A stretch of DNA of 17,546 nucleotides from Clostridiales bacterium. Lineage in GTDB: Bacteria > Bacillota > Clostridia > Oscillospirales > QAMX01. The stretch is taken from contig QAMX01000113.1 in NCBI GenBank assembly GCA_003149835.1, positions 1 through 17,546 of the forward strand, given 5' to 3'. The notes beneath the pieces are model-generated. The model saw nothing but the letters and a program-made list of their open reading frames with translations, did no database searches and had not been told where the DNA came from. Position numbers and translations under genes: made by a program. This document shows positions 14,580 to 17,546 of this stretch, one piece after another; position 1 is the first letter of the stretch, and every line of letters begins with the position of its first letter.

Positions 14580-15227
14580 TTACGATTCCCGGATGGCGGC
14601 GATGGCTGCCTGCGGATCTTCGTGAGTGAAGACGGCGTTTCCGGCCACCAGCACGTCGGCTCCGGCGGCGCGGAGCTGCGCAGCATTCTGCAAATTGACG
14701 CCGCCGTCTACTTCCAACAGAATGGACCGGCCGGAGCGGTCGATCATTTCGCGCAGAACCCGAAGCTTCTGATACGTTGAGGGGATGAATTTCTGCCCGC
14801 CGAAACCGGGATTGACCGACATGCAGAGAATCAGGTCGGCGTCGTCCAGGACATAGCGGCAGGCCTCCGGAGAGGTTCCGGGATTCAGGCTCACGCCGGC
14901 GAGAATCCCATGCGCTTTGATCTGCTGCAAAGCGCGGTGCAGGTGCGTGCAGGCCTCGGCGTGGATGGTAATGATGTCGGCGCCCGCTGCGGCGAATTCG
15001 TCGATATAGCGGATCGGGTCGCAGATCATCAGATGGACGTCGAGCGGCGTTTTCGTCAACGGCCGGAGCGCGCGGATCATCGGCTGTCCAAAGGAGATGT
15101 TTTGCACAAACATGCCGTCCATCACGTCGCAGTGGATCCAGTCGGCGCCGGCGGCGTCGAGCATACGCACCGCGCCGGCGAAATCGGCGAAATCGGCCGA
15201 TAAAATCGAAGGAGATACCTTGACCAT
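14580..15227 (-). CDS. rpe: Ribulose-phosphate 3-epimerase
   Basis: A 215-residue TIM-barrel enzyme that interconverts D-ribulose 5-phosphate and D-xylulose 5-phosphate in the pentose phosphate pathway. The family signature is complete: SPSILSADF at the N terminus, H32, D34 and catalytic D37 in HCDVMDGMFV, H65 in DVHLMI, the phosphate-binding loop SVNPGFGGQKF (about 137-147), and catalytic D174 in EVDGGV. Length is typical for the family. The start lies 6 bp after the stop of the upstream aldolase gene with only a weak AGGG site, so translation is probably coupled. Pairing with a sugar-acid-type aldolase, rather than with the ribosome-maturation and protein-kinase genes often found beside rpe in Firmicutes, suggests a pathway-dedicated copy. 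Allulose-6-phosphate 3-epimerase (AlsE) is a related family to consider. Confidence 0.93.
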   Translation of the reverse strand: MVKVSPSILSADFADFAGAVRMLDAAGADWIHCDVMDGMFVQNISFGQPMIRALRPLTKTPLDVHLMICDPIRYIDEFAAAGADIITIHAEACTHLHRALQQIKAHGILAGVSLNPGTSPEACRYVLDDADLILCMSVNPGFGGQKFIPSTYQKLRVLREMIDRSGRSILLEVDGGVNLQNAAQLRAAGADVLVAGNAVFTHEDPQAAIAAIRES

Positions 15228-15233
15228 ACGCGC

Positions 15234-16178
15234 TTAAACCCTGACGCCGAGGTCGATGCCCCAGACAGACAGCAATTCCTTGTACAGCGCTTCCATTTGG
15301 AGCAGTTCGGTATAGAAGCTCGGTGCGAACTTGTCGCGGTCCATGGAACGCGTAAAGTCGCTCATTTCCGGGAAGAAGAAGGCTTTGAGATATTTCTTGG
15401 CGCAGACAGGATACATGTGCCCCTCAATGCACGAGGCAAGGCCAAGGAAATTCTGAACGCGCTGCGCCAGATCGGGCTGCGAGGCGTAGTTGTCGCAGAG
15501 CCAGGCGTACATCTCGGGGTGGAAGTTCGCCATCACGCCCGAGAAGCCGGCGGCTCCGGCGTTCAGCGTCATCAAAAGCTGAGCGCAGTTGGCGTTAAAG
15601 ACCTTGACGACGCCGCGGCCGGTACGGATCTTTTCCGTCACCTGTTCAGCGTCGCAGCAGGTGTCTTTCATGAACGTAAAACGACCGGTGTCGGCGATAA
15701 AGGACATGACCGCCGGCGTGAGAACGCGCTTATAAGGCGCGGGGCACTCGTAAAATCCAAAGGAAATCGACGGGTCGACCTTGGCGAGGAAAGCTTCCAG
15801 ATTCCGAATCAACACGTCGTCTCCCTCGTCGGCGCGGGCAAAACGGTTCGGCAGCAGCACGATGTTGTCGGCGCCCGTCTCCGCCATCGCGTGGACGGTG
15901 CGGAGCTGCTGGTCAAAATCGTCGGCTGTGTGTCCGCTGGCGACGACGCCGACGCGGCCCTTTACCCGGTCAATGATGAATTTTGCCAGCTCGACCTTTT
16001 CCTCTTCGTTCAAAAAGAACATCTCCGAGGACTGACAGACGGCGAAAATGCCGGCGACGCCGCGCTCAATATACCATTCGACGAGCTTCTCGACCATACC
16101 GTAATCGATTTTCCCGTCCTCGGCGAACGGCGTGATCATTGTCGGCCATACGCCGGATTTGATCTGCGCATTTTTCAT
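15234..16178 (-). CDS. DHDPS/N-acetylneuraminate lyase family aldolase
   Basis: A 314-residue class I (Schiff-base) aldolase of the dihydrodipicolinate synthase/NAL superfamily, cleaving or forming 2-keto acids with pyruvate. Catalytic Y143 (FGFYECP) and Schiff-base K171 (FTFMKDT) are present, and an N-terminal WPTMITPF matches the family opening. The pyruvate-binding GxTGE motif is replaced by CQSSE (C48-E52), so it is unlikely to be an orthodox DapA and its substrate is unknown. A sugar-acid or sialic-acid-like aldolase is a reasonable guess. The start at 16178 is preferred because AAGGA lies 5 nt upstream, the protein then begins MKNAQIKSG, and the 8-residue extension to 16202 adds no family sequence. 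It lies 6 bp upstream of rpe with its own promoter, divergent from the glycosidase at 16435. Confidence 0.87.
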   Translation of the reverse strand: MKNAQIKSGVWPTMITPFAEDGKIDYGMVEKLVEWYIERGVAGIFAVCQSSEMFFLNEEEKVELAKFIIDRVKGRVGVVASGHTADDFDQQLRTVHAMAETGADNIVLLPNRFARADEGDDVLIRNLEAFLAKVDPSISFGFYECPAPYKRVLTPAVMSFIADTGRFTFMKDTCCDAEQVTEKIRTGRGVVKVFNANCAQLLMTLNAGAAGFSGVMANFHPEMYAWLCDNYASQPDLAQRVQNFLGLASCIEGHMYPVCAKKYLKAFFFPEMSDFTRSMDRDKFAPSFYTELLQMEALYKELLSVWGIDLGVRV

Positions 16179-16252
16179 AGAAATCCTTCGGCTCCTTTGC
16201 ATCCATTCGTCTTTGCCCGCCGCTCTGCGGCGCGGCGATTTTTAACGTGTTT

Positions 16253-16281
16253 ATTATACACCGAACCGAAGCAAATGGCAA
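16253..16281 (-). promoter_or_regulatory. Promoter of the aldolase-rpe operon
   Basis: On the minus strand TTGCCA (plus coordinates 16276-16281), a 17-bp spacer and TATAAT (16253-16258). The predicted start point is near 16246, about 68 nt before the ATG. A 6-bp inverted pair AATGGC/GCCATT (16274-16279 and 16295-16300, arm centres 21 bp apart) overlaps the -35 box and is a possible operator. Confidence 0.75.
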
Positions 16282-16315
16282 GCGCGCTGACGGCGCCATT
16301 CGGAAAATTCCAGCC

Positions 16316-16385
16316 TTTGCCTGCAAAACGCTTGCTATCCTCAGATACGGATGATATAATATTTGCAAACAAATACGGCGTTTGC
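16316..16385. promoter_or_regulatory. Cluster of TTTGC/GCAAA palindromes (candidate operator region)
   Basis: Several dyads made of the same half-site lie around the rightward promoter: TTTGCCTGCAAA (16316-16327) just upstream of the -35 box, TATTTG-N4-CAAATA (16360-16375) over the start point with TTTGCAAA at its centre, and GCAAAC-N9-GTTTGC (16365-16370 and 16380-16385). Such overlap with promoter elements is typical of repressor sites. The binding protein is not identifiable here. Confidence 0.5.
16332..16360 (+). promoter_or_regulatory. Promoter of the right-end glycosidase gene
   Basis: TTGCTA (16332-16337), a 17-bp spacer and TATAAT (16355-16360) with a TGA extension before the -10 box. 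The start point is predicted near 16367, giving a leader of about 68 nt. This is the strongest-looking promoter in the window. Confidence 0.8.
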
Positions 16386-16434
16386 GCCGGCGCCATCGCG
16401 GCGGCGCGCGTACCAGACAGAGAGGGGCGGTTTT

Positions 16435-17546
16435 ATGTTGAACCGTTTAGCGGGAAGATATCCGATCGGCGCGTATTACTTTACGGAAAACCTCTGGAAC
16501 CCCGAAGGCGTGCGGCAGCTCGCGGAGATGGGCGTGGATTTTCTCGTCGCCGTGCAGCCGGATAAGAAGCTGCTGGCGCTGTGCGAGCGCTATAAAATCG
16601 GCGTCATCGCCTCGGGAACGTTCCCGATGTGGTGGGGCGGAGACGGCGAAAATGCCGGAGGCTATGCGGCGGCGTTCCCGCTGGAAACGCTCGACGCGGC
16701 GAGAAAAAGTTATCCCGATAGCCCTGCGCTCTGGGGCGATTATCCGGTAGACGAGCCGAATGCGAAAGATTTCGCGCACGTCGGCCGCGTCGCCGCGCAC
16801 TATAAAGAGGTCTATCCTTCAAAAATCCCCTTTATCAACCTGTACCCCAACTATGCCAGCGTTCCGAAGAACACCGCCGCAGAAACGGTTTCGCAGCTCG
16901 GGAATCCGACCTATTACGAGCACATTGAGCAGTATCTTCGGGAGATCGATCTGCCGTATCTCTGCTTTGATTTCTATCCGTATACCGGCAGCCCGTTCGA
17001 CGGATATCTGGAAAATCTCGACATCGCCGCGAGCGCGTGCCGGCGCAGCGGCCGGGAGCTGTGGGTCATCGTTCAGACCGGCGCATGGAAAGCGGAGGAG
17101 CTGCTCAGCGAGTATCAGCTCCGCTGGCAGACGTCGCTGTGCCTCGCTTACGGCGCGACGTCGATCATGCACGCCTCCTACTGCAAGGGCTGGTGGGACG
17201 CTTCCACCTCGTGCGTCGACGAAGAGGGGCGTAAAAATCCTACCTATGAATATGCAAAAAAGATCAACCGCGAGCTCCATGCCGTGGGCGGGGATTTTCT
17301 GAAATATGAGAGCACGGGCGTCTGCGTGCGCGGCGACCTCTCGCATGCGCATGAGCGCATCCGGCCGCAGCTCATCGCTCAGAACGTGCAGAAAGACAGG
17401 GGAACGCCCGAGATCTTCTGCCGGATCGAAAGCGACAAGGCGATCCTGGCCGGCTGCTTCCAGGCCAAAACAGGCGAGGGCCGCGCGCTGATGGCGGTCA
17501 ATACGCATGATCCGTTCGACCCGGCCGCCTCTGCGTCCGTGACGCT
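16435..17546 (+). CDS. Probable clan-A-type glycoside hydrolase, partial (3' end beyond window)
   Basis: An open frame of 370 codons runs from the ATG at 16435 off the window end. AGAGGGG (16421-16427) lies 7 nt upstream, behind a strong promoter. It begins directly with GRYPIGAYYFTENLWN, like the first strand of a (beta/alpha)8 barrel. WGDYPVDEPNAKDF (D106, E107, P108) resembles the strand-4 acid/base motif of GH42/GH5-like barrels. DFYPYTG (about 181-187), WVIVQTGAW, and a C-terminal barrel end of the form ELxxRWQTSLCLAYGATSIMHASY continue the pattern, and a beta domain seems to start after about 300. There is no signal peptide, so it is probably cytoplasmic. The exact CAZy family and substrate cannot be assigned by eye. 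It is divergent from the aldolase-rpe operon and probably belongs to the same glycan programme. Confidence 0.72.
   Translation, partial: MLNRLAGRYPIGAYYFTENLWNPEGVRQLAEMGVDFLVAVQPDKKLLALCERYKIGVIASGTFPMWWGGDGENAGGYAAAFPLETLDAARKSYPDSPALWGDYPVDEPNAKDFAHVGRVAAHYKEVYPSKIPFINLYPNYASVPKNTAAETVSQLGNPTYYEHIEQYLREIDLPYLCFDFYPYTGSPFDGYLENLDIAASACRRSGRELWVIVQTGAWKAEELLSEYQLRWQTSLCLAYGATSIMHASYCKGWWDASTSCVDEEGRKNPTYEYAKKINRELHAVGGDFLKYESTGVCVRGDLSHAHERIRPQLIAQNVQKDRGTPEIFCRIESDKAILAGCFQAKTGEGRALMAVNTHDPFDPAASASVT

Noticed and set aside
16320..16337. Possible CcpA cre site near TGCAAAACGCTTGC
   Set aside because: One extra base breaks the TGnAAnCGnWnnC spacing, so it does not match the consensus.
15297..16565. 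A 422-codon plus-strand open frame opposite the aldolase gene and running into the right-end glycosidase
   Set aside because: It is antisense to a well-conserved aldolase, crosses a promoter region, overlaps the start of another gene and has low-complexity composition typical of the reverse strand of GC-rich coding DNA.

Overview
The window looks like chromosomal DNA of a GC-rich, Gram-positive-type anaerobe of the class Clostridia, plausibly an uncultured gut or rumen lineage. The evidence is purine-rich Shine-Dalgarno sites before most genes, good sigma-A-like promoters (TTGnnn, 17-bp spacer, TATAAT), an S-layer-homology (SLH) surface protein, and a dense set of cytoplasmic glycoside hydrolases. 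The species cannot be named from the sequence. There are no tRNA or rRNA genes, CRISPR arrays, insertion sequences, integrases or phage genes, and no non-coding gap exceeds 300 bases.

Left part (1-11.3 kb): a carbohydrate-utilisation locus. Two paralogous GH38 alpha-mannosidases are transcribed divergently from one 246-bp intergenic region. The rightward one heads a tight four-gene operon: GH38 mannosidase, two different xylose-isomerase-like TIM-barrel proteins, then a LacZ-type GH2 beta-galactosidase. A hairpin terminator follows near 11.24-11.29 kb. None of the hydrolases has a signal peptide, so they should act in the cytoplasm on imported mannose- and galactose-containing oligosaccharides. 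No transporter or regulator gene lies in the window.

Middle (11.3-14.4 kb): two leftward genes. One encodes a secreted protein with WG-type repeats and three C-terminal SLH domains. Upstream of it is a cytoplasmic protein with a PAS-like domain and a histidine-kinase-like body that appears to have lost its catalytic motifs. An 11-bp perfect inverted repeat lies between them.

Right part (14.5-17.5 kb): a leftward pair, a DHDPS/N-acetylneuraminate-lyase-family aldolase followed 6 bp later by ribulose-phosphate 3-epimerase, ending in a strong bidirectional terminator. Divergent from the aldolase, behind its own strong promoter, starts a probable clan-A glycoside hydrolase cut off by the window end. 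The intergenic region between them is packed with TTTGC/GCAAA palindromes that look like a regulator-binding cluster.

Taken together the genes suggest intracellular breakdown of complex glycans (alpha-mannoside and beta-galactoside cleavage) and channelling of the released or modified sugars through isomerase, aldolase and pentose-phosphate steps. The least explained items are the two TIM-barrel proteins inside the glycosidase operon, the aldolase with an altered pyruvate-binding motif, the apparent pseudo-histidine-kinase and the palindrome cluster. No clearly new multi-gene system could be demonstrated from sequence alone.
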